In this document: in pieces, positions 9,454-17,429 of the stretch
Layout of the letters: each line of letters opens with the position of its first letter
How positions within the stretch are numbered: the stretch's first letter is position 1
Assembly (NCBI GenBank): GCA_019637615.1
Contig: JAHBVJ010000052.1
Coordinates: forward strand, 1 to 35,665
Direction of reading: 5' to 3'
DNA from: Anaerolineae bacterium
Lineage (GTDB): Bacteria; Chloroflexota; Anaerolineae; Aggregatilineales; UBA2796
DNA length: 35,665 nucleotides
Translations under genes and position numbers: made by a program
The notes under the pieces: generated by a model
What the model saw: the letters and a program-made list of their open reading frames with translations, nothing else
The model's database searches: none
Told to the model about the DNA's origin: nothing

Positions 9454-9963
9454 CTACGAGGTCGGCTGATCTTTGGGCTGTTGATCCGGCAGTTTACGTA
9501 GCAGCCCCTCATACACCGCGTGTTCGGAACCTTCGATGATCACCGCGCCGACCGCCTTCTGATAAAATTCTGCCGGGCCAACGCCGCCGATAATGGCGTA
9601 GGCGTAGCCATCGAAGTGCATCGCGTGCAGACATGCCAGCAGCAGCGCCCGCCCCACGCCCCGCCCACGTGCCGAGCTATCCACGCCCGTCGGCCCGAAG
9701 AAGCCTTTTGAGGAAGTGTCGTAACAGGCAAACCCGATCACCTGTTTATTCTCAATCGCGATCCAGCAGGTGATCGGCACATGTGCGAAGGCGATCTCGC
9801 ACTCGCTCTGCCAGAACGCGCTGAAAGCCTGCCCTACCCACGGCGTGACGAAATGCTTTTCCGGCGCAATCGCACGGCGGATCGTGATTCCGGCATCCTT
9901 CATCGCTGCGATTTCTGGTTCCAGCGGTGGCAGTTGGTACAACTTCACCAGCATATCGATCAT
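9454..9963 (-). CDS. GNAT family N-acetyltransferase
   Basis: The 169-residue protein has the acetyl-CoA binding signature of GNAT enzymes: the beta4-alpha3 segment GVDSSARGRGVGRALL at about 93-108, with the RxGxGxG-like loop. CoA-dependent acetylation of a small molecule is likely; the substrate is unknown. It is the last gene of the run NagZ-NamZ-GNAT, 16 bp after the muramidase gene. As I recall, the Bacillus subtilis muropeptide cluster (ybbC/nagZ/ybbJ region) also contains a GNAT gene, which supports a link to amino-sugar or muropeptide recycling. The ribosome site is weak, which fits translational coupling; Met4 is an alternative start. Confidence 0.85.
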   Translation of the reverse strand: MIDMLVKLYQLPPLEPEIAAMKDAGITIRRAIAPEKHFVTPWVGQAFSAFWQSECEIAFAHVPITCWIAIENKQVIGFACYDTSSKGFFGPTGVDSSARGRGVGRALLLACLHAMHFDGYAYAIIGGVGPAEFYQKAVGAVIIEGSEHAVYEGLLRKLPDQQPKDQPTS

Positions 9964-9979
9964 GACTTTATTTTTCGCC

Positions 9980-11125
9980 TCACTCGTACAACAAATAGGG
10001 AGTCCGCATCACGGCAAAATCCCGACAAAACTGCTCCCATTGTGCAAACAGATCATCCAACGCTTCGCCCGCGTCAATGCGTTCACGCACCCCATGCACG
10101 CCGATTAAGCGGTCAAAATGTCCGGCGTTCCACTCGAATGTGTATAGGCTTAGGATTGCTGCCAACACGCCCAACCACACCCTGAGTGGTCGATACGCGG
10201 CAGCGTCTGTAATATGCGCCTGTACCCCACCGCACATCACGCCCGCGTGCTTATTCGCCGCTGGCTGGAAATAATGCGGACGAAACCGGACGCCGTCCCA
10301 GTCCTGCTTGTTCAATGCTTCTGCGAGCGCGTGACCATTCAGCCCCGGCGCGCCAAAGATCTCGAAAGGTAGCGCCGTCCCGCGCCCTTCTGATAGAGTC
10401 GTTCCTTCAACCAGACACGCACCGGGGTAATGCTGTGCCGTCACCAAATGCGGCATGTTAGGCGACGGTGGCACAAACGGCAAGCCTATCTCTGCCCACA
10501 TCATCCCACGCCGATACCCCTCACACGCGATCACCGACAATGCGGCGGGCGTCGGATTCCATGTCGCGTTGAACAGGCGCGCTAATTCACCGAGCGTCAT
10601 TCCCGGCTGCGTCGGGACGGGCACGCGTCCGACCAAGGAGGTAAGCGCTGGTTCTAATGGCGCGCCAGCGACCTTCCCACCCAACGGATTCGGACGGTCA
10701 AGGATCATCACCTCGATTCCAGCCTCACCCGCCGCTTCGAGTACGTGCGTGATCGTCCACGTGAAGGTGTAGTATCGCACGCCAATGTCCTGAATGTCGC
10801 ACACGATCACATCAAGACCGCGCAGCATATCCGGCGTCGGGCGTGTTGTCTCGCCGTACAAGCTGTGCAGCGTCAGTCCCGTGCGTGGATCGCGCCCCGA
10901 CGCGACAGGCTCCCCATCCGCTACCGCCGCCGCGATGCCATGCTCTGGACTAAACAGGGCGACTAACTGCACCTCATCTGCGCTGCGCAGAATATCGAGC
11001 GTACTGTTCAATAGGCGATCCACCGCACTCGGATTTGTCAGCAGCCCCACCCGCTTACCCCGTAACGGCGCGAATTTCTGTGCCCGCAGAGCCTCAATTC
11101 CCGTAATCACTTGCCTTGAAGCCAT
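9980..11125 (-). CDS. namZ: NamZ-like exo-beta-N-acetylmuramidase (DUF1343, GH171)
   Basis: The 381-residue protein belongs to DUF1343, whose Bacillus subtilis member YbbC/NamZ releases non-reducing-end MurNAc from peptidoglycan fragments. Conserved family stretches are visible: GKRVGLLTNPS at 23-33, LFSPEHG at 57-63 (with the invariant Glu-His), LHSLYGETTRP at 86-96, and CDIQDIGVRYYTF at 109-121, followed by LDRPNPLGG. I chose ATG at 11125, two bases after the nagZ stop, because the family fold begins there. The longer open frame to 11242 overlaps nagZ and encodes Arg-rich, non-conserved sequence. No signal peptide precedes the domain, so the protein appears cytoplasmic, unlike the exported enzymes studied so far. 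The tight spacing points to translational coupling with NagZ. Confidence 0.88.
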   Translation of the reverse strand: MASRQVITGIEALRAQKFAPLRGKRVGLLTNPSAVDRLLNSTLDILRSADEVQLVALFSPEHGIAAAVADGEPVASGRDPRTGLTLHSLYGETTRPTPDMLRGLDVIVCDIQDIGVRYYTFTWTITHVLEAAGEAGIEVMILDRPNPLGGKVAGAPLEPALTSLVGRVPVPTQPGMTLGELARLFNATWNPTPAALSVIACEGYRRGMMWAEIGLPFVPPSPNMPHLVTAQHYPGACLVEGTTLSEGRGTALPFEIFGAPGLNGHALAEALNKQDWDGVRFRPHYFQPAANKHAGVMCGGVQAHITDAAAYRPLRVWLGVLAAILSLYTFEWNAGHFDRLIGVHGVRERIDAGEALDDLFAQWEQFCRDFAVMRTPYLLYE

Positions 11126-11127
11126 TT

Positions 11128-12672
11128 TTACGCGCCTACGTGAGCTTTCATCGATACCGGCAGTTTCCCCGTCGGCCTGAACTGCCCGCTCAATACTTCG
11201 GCGGCGGCTTGCAGCGACGGCGCACTGTCCCCGCATGTACAAATCACCGTGCCCGCGCTAGGGAACACCATCGCATCATATGGATTGCGCAGGCATACCA
11301 ACACCACCGCTTGCGCCGCGCTCACCAAACGGCGCGCGGCGTCCAGTTGGTCGGCGTTCAGATGTGCATTTCGTGTCGCCAATACCAGTGTCTTGCTCGT
11401 CTTGACCAGTGCTTCGGCTTCCGCTACTACCCTGTCGGTATAAGCGTTCACCACGAGAGACGCACTGCGAAGTTGCGGAAATCGCCGCCGCAAATGCGTA
11501 CCGAGTCCGGTTACGCCGCCGCTTTCGAGGATGCCGCTTTCCAGATGCGAAGCGAATTCCACCAACACCGCCCCCTCATCAATCGGCAGTGGCACTTCCT
11601 CCCGTAGCAACGTCACACCAGCACGCGCCGCGTTCAGCATGAGTTCCACATGCGCGGGCTGGCGGATCAGAGATAGATCGGGTTGTTGTGCCGGATATTT
11701 CTGTTTCAGCGTTGCCAGCCGCCGATTAGCTTCTTCGATCCGTTCCATCGGCACGCGCCCGCTTTTCACAGAGGCCACCAACCCATCATGTGCAGCTTCT
11801 TGCGTGGCACGCGTATGCGAAAACACGATCATGTCCAAGCCCGCCAACGCGCCGAGGGTGGCGGTTTCGGCGGGCGAAAAGTTATCTGCGATGGCCTTCA
11901 TTTCCATGCAGTCACTGCTGACCGCGCCTTCAAATCCCAACTCGCCACGCAGCAGTTTTTGAATGATGATTGGTGACAACGTAGCGGGCAGCTTACTATC
12001 CAGCGCAGCATAAATCGTATGTGTGGTCATCACACTGGCGAGTCCGGCGTCGATGGCAGCGCGGAATGGCCGCATATCCTGTCCCATCAACTGCTCGACG
12101 CTCGTATCCAGCACGGGCAGCGCCAGATGCGTATCCGTTGCCGTACTGCCGAGACCGGGGAAGTGTTTCGCCGTTGCCGCCACACCGCCGCGCTGAAATC
12201 CACGCACTGCCGCCGCGCCCATCTCTGCCACACGAGCGGCATCCGCGCCGAACGATCGTGTCCCGACTGCCGGATTAGCTGCGTTGTACGTAATATCGAG
12301 CGCTGGCGCGAAATCCCAATTGATGCCCAACGCCCGCAGTTCCAGTCCCAATATTTCATCTGCTTTTTCCGCCAGCCCGACGCCATCCTGTGCCGCCGAT
12401 AACGCCATCGCGCCCGGACTCTCGCTGAATCCCTGCCGCAGGCGTGCTACCGTCCCGCCTTCCTGATCGATTCCGATCAGCAGCGGGTACTTGGCGGCTG
12501 CGTGCAAACGCTGAGTCAAACGGGCAACCTGTTCAGGTGTATCGACATTGCGGGCAAAGAGGATGATTCCGCCTACGCGCCCGGTCTGTAACCATTCCAG
12601 AATGTAATCGGGCACGTCGAATCCATCGAACCCGACCATCAACATCTGCCCGATCTTATCTTCTAACTGCAT
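11128..12672 (-). CDS. nagZ: Beta-N-acetylhexosaminidase NagZ (GH3)
   Basis: This enzyme removes terminal GlcNAc from GlcNAc-MurNAc (anhydro)muropeptides. The NagZ signature KHFPGLGSTATDTH is at 169-182: Lys169-His170 bind substrate, and the Asp180/His182 dyad supplies the unusual acid-base. Asp254 in VSSDCMEM is the predicted nucleophile. IDQEGG at 68-73 is also typical. At 514 residues it has the extra C-terminal domain of Bacillus-type NagZ (about 345-514), absent from the shorter E. coli enzyme. The N-terminus begins directly with the catalytic domain (MQLEDKIGQM), with no signal peptide or lipobox, so a cytoplasmic location is inferred. AAAGGA lies ten bases before the ATG. It sits between a transporter operon and namZ. 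Confidence 0.94.
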   Translation of the reverse strand: MQLEDKIGQMLMVGFDGFDVPDYILEWLQTGRVGGIILFARNVDTPEQVARLTQRLHAAAKYPLLIGIDQEGGTVARLRQGFSESPGAMALSAAQDGVGLAEKADEILGLELRALGINWDFAPALDITYNAANPAVGTRSFGADAARVAEMGAAAVRGFQRGGVAATAKHFPGLGSTATDTHLALPVLDTSVEQLMGQDMRPFRAAIDAGLASVMTTHTIYAALDSKLPATLSPIIIQKLLRGELGFEGAVSSDCMEMKAIADNFSPAETATLGALAGLDMIVFSHTRATQEAAHDGLVASVKSGRVPMERIEEANRRLATLKQKYPAQQPDLSLIRQPAHVELMLNAARAGVTLLREEVPLPIDEGAVLVEFASHLESGILESGGVTGLGTHLRRRFPQLRSASLVVNAYTDRVVAEAEALVKTSKTLVLATRNAHLNADQLDAARRLVSAAQAVVLVCLRNPYDAMVFPSAGTVICTCGDSAPSLQAAAEVLSGQFRPTGKLPVSMKAHVGA

Positions 12673-12701
12673 TTACCTGATTTCCTTTGAACTCAGTGCG
12701 A

Positions 12702-12881
12702 TCATCGCCGCCACCGACTGAGGATCATCACCCCAACAACCAGTAATACACCGATGATCGAACTGCACAAGCTGATTACCCATTCCGGACTATTGCGCGG
12801 CTCGAAGAACAGCAGGATCAAACCCCCGCCGCCAACAAAAAAACCGATCCGCGCAAATCCTTTGAGTACTTCGCGATCCAT
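12702..12881 (-). CDS. Small two-helix membrane protein, 59 residues
   Basis: Reading the minus strand from ATG at 12881 to TGA at 12702 gives a 59-residue protein. It has a short charged N-terminus (MDREVLKGFARIG), a hydrophobic helix (about 13-26), a polar turn (EPRNSPEW) and a second hydrophobic helix (about 35-54) ending in the basic tail SRWRR. It fits exactly in the 217-bp gap between the second ATPase and nagZ, eight bases after one stop and 29 before the next start. The basic ends obey the positive-inside rule, with both termini in the cytoplasm. I recognise no family. It could be a transporter accessory subunit. The ribosome site is weak, so translation may depend on coupling. Confidence 0.6.
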   Translation of the reverse strand: MDREVLKGFARIGFFVGGGGLILLFFEPRNSPEWVISLCSSIIGVLLVVGVMILSRWRR

Positions 12882-12889
12882 GCAGCCGA

Positions 12890-13981
12890 CTACGCATCCT
12901 TGTTCTGTGTCTGCTCCACCAAGCCGCCCGCGCTGGTCAGAGGCACGCTTGACTCCTCATACGGCGTCAGCGTCCCTGTGCGTGTGAGCGGCGTACAGGC
13001 GACCAACTGCTGCCCGTCCGGTGCTGGCGCGAGTACTGGCAGTTCCACATCGCACACCCCCGGTTGGAAGAATGTGCAGCGCGGATGGAACGCACAGCCC
13101 GCTGGAATCTGCGTCAGTTTAGGGATTTCCTCCGAGCGCAGCGGCATATGTTGTTTACTACGTGTGCGTTCAGGGTCGGCTTCTGGCACGGCGGCGACCA
13201 ACGCTTTGGTATATGGATGCGCGGGATTGCCGATCACATCCGGCGTCGGGCCGATCTCCACGATCCGCCCCAGATACATGACCGCGATCCGTCCTTCCCA
13301 TGCGAAGTACTTCGCCAGCGCCAGATCGTGCGTGATGAATACGATGGCGACATTCAAATTGTCACGCAAGCGGTGCAGCATCTTCAAAATACCGATGCGG
13401 ATGCTGACATCGACCATGCTCACGGCTTCATCCGCTACGATCAGCTTAGGGTTGACGGTCAACGCGCGGGCGATGCTCACGCGTTGGCGCTGTCCGCCGC
13501 TGAGTTGGTGCGGGAACTTATTCACGATGTCCCCCGGCGGCGTCAGATCGACCATCGTCAGCAGTTCCCAGATGCGCCGTCGCAACTGCGCCCGATCCTT
13601 CACCATCCGATGGCGCAGCAGCGGAAAGCTCAAAATCTGCTCAATCGTCTGCGAGGGATTGAGCGAGGCGAACGGGTCTTGATGCACGATCTGCAACGAA
13701 CGACGCAGTTCCGCCGCTTCTTTACCACGATAAGCATCGCGCGGGCGTCCATCCACCAGAATTTCACCGTCAGATTGCTCTAGCAGTCCGACCACCATTT
13801 TGCCGGTGGTCGTTTTGCCGCAGCCGCTCTCGCCCACGATGCACAGGATTTCATTGCGGTAAATGGACAGATCGACATCCTGAATCACGGGGATAACTTG
13901 GCGGTCTTTGACGAATCGCCGCTGCACATGGCGTAATTCAACGATGGGTTGATCGGAAGCTAGGTTCGGTGTTGGCATCAT
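12890..13981 (-). CDS. Oligopeptide/dipeptide-type ABC importer ATPase (DppF/OppF-like)
   Basis: The 363-residue ATPase powers the importer encoded just upstream. Motifs are Walker A GESGCGKTT at 50-58, Q-loop Gln101, ABC signature LSGGQRQR at 160-167, Walker B ending IVADEA at 181-186, and switch His218. The C-terminal oligo_HPY domain has the cysteine pattern GCAFHPRC...C, as in Opp/Dpp ATPases. The usual DEP after Walker B is DEA here; the catalytic Glu is kept. Its ATG overlaps the stop of the partner ATPase by four bases (ATGA type), and eight bases separate its stop from the small membrane-protein gene. The pairing of two different ATPases is standard for Opp/Dpp systems. Confidence 0.93.
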   Translation of the reverse strand: MMPTPNLASDQPIVELRHVQRRFVKDRQVIPVIQDVDLSIYRNEILCIVGESGCGKTTTGKMVVGLLEQSDGEILVDGRPRDAYRGKEAAELRRSLQIVHQDPFASLNPSQTIEQILSFPLLRHRMVKDRAQLRRRIWELLTMVDLTPPGDIVNKFPHQLSGGQRQRVSIARALTVNPKLIVADEAVSMVDVSIRIGILKMLHRLRDNLNVAIVFITHDLALAKYFAWEGRIAVMYLGRIVEIGPTPDVIGNPAHPYTKALVAAVPEADPERTRSKQHMPLRSEEIPKLTQIPAGCAFHPRCTFFQPGVCDVELPVLAPAPDGQQLVACTPLTRTGTLTPYEESSVPLTSAGGLVEQTQNKDA

Positions 13982-14988
13982 AGAATTCTCTGCGTTTGGG
14001 CTACACGGTCAGATTCCCAGCAAGCGACTTCGTGGTCAACATCCACCAGTTCCAACGGCGGCTTCTCCTGCTTGCATTGTTCCGTCGCGAACGAGCAGCG
14101 CGGATGGAATTTGCAGCCCAACGGCGGATTAATCAGATCGGGCGGGTTGCCGGGGATGCTGTCCAGTTCTTCCTTGCCTACGCTCAGGCGTGGCGCGGCA
14201 TTCAGCAGACTCAGCGTGTACGCATGGTGCGGATGATAAAACACCTCGTCCACGGGGCCAAGTTCCACGATCTCGCCCGCATACATCGTCGCGATTCTAT
14301 CCGCGATCTCCGCCGCCACCGCTAGATCGTGGCTGATGAAGATCGTGCTGAAGTTCAATTCTTGGCGCATCTCTTTCAGCACATCGAGGATCGAGCGCTG
14401 CGTCAGAATATCGACGGCGGTAGTCGGCTCGTCCATGATCACGATCTGCGGGCGCAGCAGCAGCGCCGTCGCCAGCAGCACACGTTGCCGCATCCCGCCG
14501 CTCAACTCGTGCGGATATGCCTTGAACACGCGCGATGGCTCTAAGCGCACCCGCTCGAATAACTCAAAAGCGCGCTTCTCGGCTTCTTTGCGCGCCATGT
14601 TATGTGCGTCAGCCGTATCGTAAATCATGTCCGATACGCGGATCACGGGATTGAGCGAGTTCAACGCCCCTTGGAACACCATCGAGCATTCCGCCCACAA
14701 AAACTGCCGCATCTGCTCCTTGCCGAGCTTCAAAACGTCAATCTTCGTACCATCGCGCTTGGTGTACAGGATGCTGCCACGATCAATCGTCCCCGTCTTG
14801 GGCAGCAGTCGCAGCAGCGCCAGATTCAGCGTCGATTTTCCGCAGCCGCTTTCCCCGATGAAGGCCAGCGTTTCGCCAACATGCAGATCGAACGACACAT
14901 TCCTGACCGCCTGCACCTTGCCGCGCCGCGCCTGATACGTCACATCAAGGTCGCGCACTTTCAGCACGACATCACCAGTTACCGCCAT
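13978..14988 (-). CDS. Oligopeptide/dipeptide-type ABC importer ATPase (DppD/OppD-like)
   Basis: The 336-residue protein carries Walker A GESGCGKST at 45-53, Q-loop Gln106, signature LSGGMRQR at 162-169, Walker B IVIMDEP at 182-188 and switch His220. The C-terminal oligo_HPY region includes CKFHPRC...C. I start it at ATG 14988, where AGAGAG lies six bases upstream and the ABC domain begins at once. The open frame to 15186 overlaps the permease gene and is not ABC-like. It is 26 bp downstream of the second permease and overlaps the next ATPase by four bases, so it is clearly one operon. Confidence 0.93.
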   Translation of the reverse strand: MAVTGDVVLKVRDLDVTYQARRGKVQAVRNVSFDLHVGETLAFIGESGCGKSTLNLALLRLLPKTGTIDRGSILYTKRDGTKIDVLKLGKEQMRQFLWAECSMVFQGALNSLNPVIRVSDMIYDTADAHNMARKEAEKRAFELFERVRLEPSRVFKAYPHELSGGMRQRVLLATALLLRPQIVIMDEPTTAVDILTQRSILDVLKEMRQELNFSTIFISHDLAVAAEIADRIATMYAGEIVELGPVDEVFYHPHHAYTLSLLNAAPRLSVGKEELDSIPGNPPDLINPPLGCKFHPRCSFATEQCKQEKPPLELVDVDHEVACWESDRVAQTQRIL

Positions 14989-15014
14989 GAAATTCTCTCT
15001 ATACTGTTCATCTG

Positions 15015-16202
15015 CTAGATGCCGCTCCGCAAACGGGGATTGAAGATTTCTTCGAGTGACCGCGTAAACATCACCAAACACAATTGAAATAGCGCGATAG
15101 CGATGATCGGCGCGAGTAGCATTGCCGACGCGTTCGGGTTGAACAACGCGCCTTGCTGCCGTCCCATCGAGATCATCACGCCCCAATCCGGTTCTCGCAG
15201 CGGCACGAGGCCAAGGATCACCAGCAGCACGAGGTTATACATCGCTGCGCGGATCGAGAAGATCATGTTGACGGCGATGTAACTGATCATGTTCGGGAAT
15301 ACCTCGCGCGAGATGATGTGCCACATGCCGAGGTCAAGCGCAATGGCAGCCTCTACGTAATCCCGTTCGCGCAAGCTCAACACCTGTGCGCGGATCGCCC
15401 GCATCAGTGAAGGCCAGTTCAGCGCCGCGAACAGCACCGCCAGCAGTAAATAATTGTCCAGCTTGATCAAGCCTGCCAGCACCAGCAGCAGCGGCGTCTG
15501 TGGGATCGTCAAAATAAAATTGGAGATTGCCGAGAAAATCTGATCGACCAGCCCGCTGAGCAAGCCCGCCGCCGATCCAAGGATCACCGCCAGTCCCGTC
15601 GCCATCAAGCCCGCCACTACCGAAGTAACGATCAACTGCTGCCCGCCGTGTACCATATGCGAGAGCACGCTTCGCCCTTGCCAATCCAGTCCCAACGGGA
15701 ATTCGGCAGATGGCCCTTGGAACAGCGAAGTCGCGCCCGGTTGGCGTCGGCTGAACTGCGGCTGTCCCTCATACTTGATGAACAGCGGGCCAAACACCGA
15801 CACGCCCACGAAAAACAAAATACCGAGGAATCCGATGAAACCGGCCTTATTACGCAGCAGCATCTGACCCGTTGCCCGCAATCCATTGCCAAGTGCGGCC
15901 ATCTGCCGCATCCAGAACTCGCGCGGCGTTTCCTTGAAGTCAACTTCATCTAATCTTGCCAGTGATGTAAACGGGTCTTGTCGGTTGACGTATGCATAGG
16001 AGATGACCACGGCGCTTGCCAGCACCACCATCGGCAAGCCGCCGATGAATCCGCACGCAAACCCACTGAGCACACAGGCGATGTATCCAAAAATCCCCGC
16101 CCGCCATTTGCGATAATAAATCGCCACCCCCAACGGGATCAGGCCAAGCAGTAGCCCGATGACAAATCCGGTTGGTGATGCGACAGTTGAAAAGCCGATC
16201 AT
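15015..16202 (-). CDS. ABC importer permease (DppC/OppC-like) with extra N-terminal membrane region
   Basis: Residues about 110-395 form a standard DppC/OppC permease: one N-terminal helix, the periplasmic FPLGLDWQGR segment common in this family, and five more helices. The EAA loop (YVEAAIALDLG...REVFPN) is the ATPase contact. The first ~95 residues are unusual: three hydrophobic segments (about 8-28, 37-50, 53-70) followed by a charged linker, making the protein about 90 residues longer than usual. The extension may be a fused small membrane protein. The start codon overlaps the previous permease stop by four bases, fixing the ATG at 16202 and showing the extension is really translated. Confidence 0.9.
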   Translation of the reverse strand: MIGFSTVASPTGFVIGLLLGLIPLGVAIYYRKWRAGIFGYIACVLSGFACGFIGGLPMVVLASAVVISYAYVNRQDPFTSLARLDEVDFKETPREFWMRQMAALGNGLRATGQMLLRNKAGFIGFLGILFFVGVSVFGPLFIKYEGQPQFSRRQPGATSLFQGPSAEFPLGLDWQGRSVLSHMVHGGQQLIVTSVVAGLMATGLAVILGSAAGLLSGLVDQIFSAISNFILTIPQTPLLLVLAGLIKLDNYLLLAVLFAALNWPSLMRAIRAQVLSLRERDYVEAAIALDLGMWHIISREVFPNMISYIAVNMIFSIRAAMYNLVLLVILGLVPLREPDWGVMISMGRQQGALFNPNASAMLLAPIIAIALFQLCLVMFTRSLEEIFNPRLRSGI

Positions 16203-17305
16203 GACTCGCTCTCCTCCCCGCCCAAACGTACACGGGGATCGAGCAGGCCGAACAGCAAGTCCGCCGCTATATTCGACAGCACCACCGCCATCGTGATCAC
16301 CAAGAACATGCCTTGCATCGTCGTGTAATCGCGCTGGTTAATCGCCCGTAAAAGATTCCGTCCGATGCCCGGATACTGGAACAGCTCCTCCACGATCACG
16401 CTCCCGCTGACCACAAACCCGATGCTGATCGCCAACCGCGTGATCAACGGCAGCAGGGCGTTCCGCCCGACGTAGCCCGTCAAAATGCGCCGTTCGCTCA
16501 AGCCGCGCGCCTTCGCCACATTGATGTAATCTTCACCGAGCGTCGAGATCGTGCTGCTTTTCATCGTCAGCACCCAACCGCCCACCGACGCCAGCACATA
16601 AGTCAAGACGGGTAGAAGCGCGTATTTCAAAATGCTGGCGATATATTCCACGGTGAATCCGGGCGTTAACGTGGGATCAACCCCGCCGCGCATCGATCCC
16701 GGCGAAAACCATCCCCACTGAATACCCACCACGATGATCAACAGTAGCGGGATGATGTAGTCGGGGATGCCGTACAAAATCGAGCTGATCACCGTCATCG
16801 CGTTGTCCAGCAAACCGCCGCGCCAATACGCCGACGCCATGCCGATCAGTACGCCAATCGTGAAGCTCACCAGTAGCCCCAGCCCGACCGAAAACAACGT
16901 CCACGGCAAAAACTGCAATATTTGGCTGGAAACGTTGACGCCGCCGGAGGTGATGCTTTGCCCCATGTCGCCGCGCGCCAGCTTGCTCATATAATCGACG
17001 TATTGCTCAAGCACAGGCTTGTTCGGATCAAAGCCAAATAATCCGGACGCCACCGCCCGCGCTTGCTCATACGTCATGCCCTGCGTGCGCTGCAATTGAT
17101 CGATCTTGATCTCGATTGGGTTACCCGGCATCAGCCGGATGAGGAAAAAAGTGAAGGTGGTCACTGCCCAGATCGTCAGCAGTCCTTGTGCTAAGACCCG
17201 CACTGTGTACGATTTTGTCAGCTTGCGCACCCATCTGCGCCATGAGGATGACTGTGGTGGTTGTGACGCTCTAATTACAGAGGATGGCTGTGATGTTGCC
17301 GCCAT
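16199..17305 (-). CDS. ABC importer permease (DppB/OppB-like)
   Basis: The 368-residue inner-membrane protein has an N-terminal helix followed by FFLIRLMPGNP, a hallmark of DppB permeases. An extracytoplasmic domain holds the QYVDYMSKLARGDMG segment. Five more helices follow, with the EAA loop YINVAKARGLSERRI...RNALLPLI. It should pair with the neighbouring DppC-like protein to form the channel. The first 30 residues are Ser/Gln-rich and cytoplasmic. A 124-bp gap with a hairpin separates it from the binding-protein gene upstream. The ribosome site before ATG 17305 is weak. Confidence 0.93.
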   Translation of the reverse strand: MAATSQPSSVIRASQPPQSSSWRRWVRKLTKSYTVRVLAQGLLTIWAVTTFTFFLIRLMPGNPIEIKIDQLQRTQGMTYEQARAVASGLFGFDPNKPVLEQYVDYMSKLARGDMGQSITSGGVNVSSQILQFLPWTLFSVGLGLLVSFTIGVLIGMASAYWRGGLLDNAMTVISSILYGIPDYIIPLLLIIVVGIQWGWFSPGSMRGGVDPTLTPGFTVEYIASILKYALLPVLTYVLASVGGWVLTMKSSTISTLGEDYINVAKARGLSERRILTGYVGRNALLPLITRLAISIGFVVSGSVIVEELFQYPGIGRNLLRAINQRDYTTMQGMFLVITMAVVLSNIAADLLFGLLDPRVRLGGEESES

Positions 17306-17346
17306 AACGATTAACGCTTTTCAAAACTTGGCTAACTTCTTATGAA

Positions 17347-17375
17347 ATGGGGTGGATATTATCTACCCACCCCAT
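17347..17375 (-). terminator. Intercistronic hairpin between binding-protein and permease genes
   Basis: The arms ATGGGGTGG and CCACCCCAT form a perfect 9-bp stem around an 11-base loop. It sits in the 124-bp gap after the solute-binding protein gene. Such stem-loops commonly stabilise the 3' end of the binding-protein mRNA or partly stop transcription, so the binding protein is made in excess over the permease. Only a short TTTC follows, so full termination is unlikely. Confidence 0.6.
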
Positions 17376-17429
17376 GTTCTTGCCACTCCTTGCGGAAATC
17401 GGACTTGCCAATGCCGCGAAGAGTCTAGT

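Noticed and set aside
11126..11242. 39-residue N-terminal extension of the NamZ-like protein
   Set aside because: It overlaps nagZ, is Arg/Ala-rich without a signal peptide, and a family-like start lies two bases after the nagZ stop.
11128..12672. GH3 beta-glucosidase instead of NagZ
   Set aside because: The KHFPGxGxxxxDxH signature with the Asp-His dyad is specific to the NagZ branch, and the neighbour is a DUF1343 muramidase.
14989..15186. 66-residue N-terminal extension of the DppD-like ATPase
   Set aside because: It overlaps the permease gene, while ATG 14988 has a proper ribosome site and begins the ABC domain.
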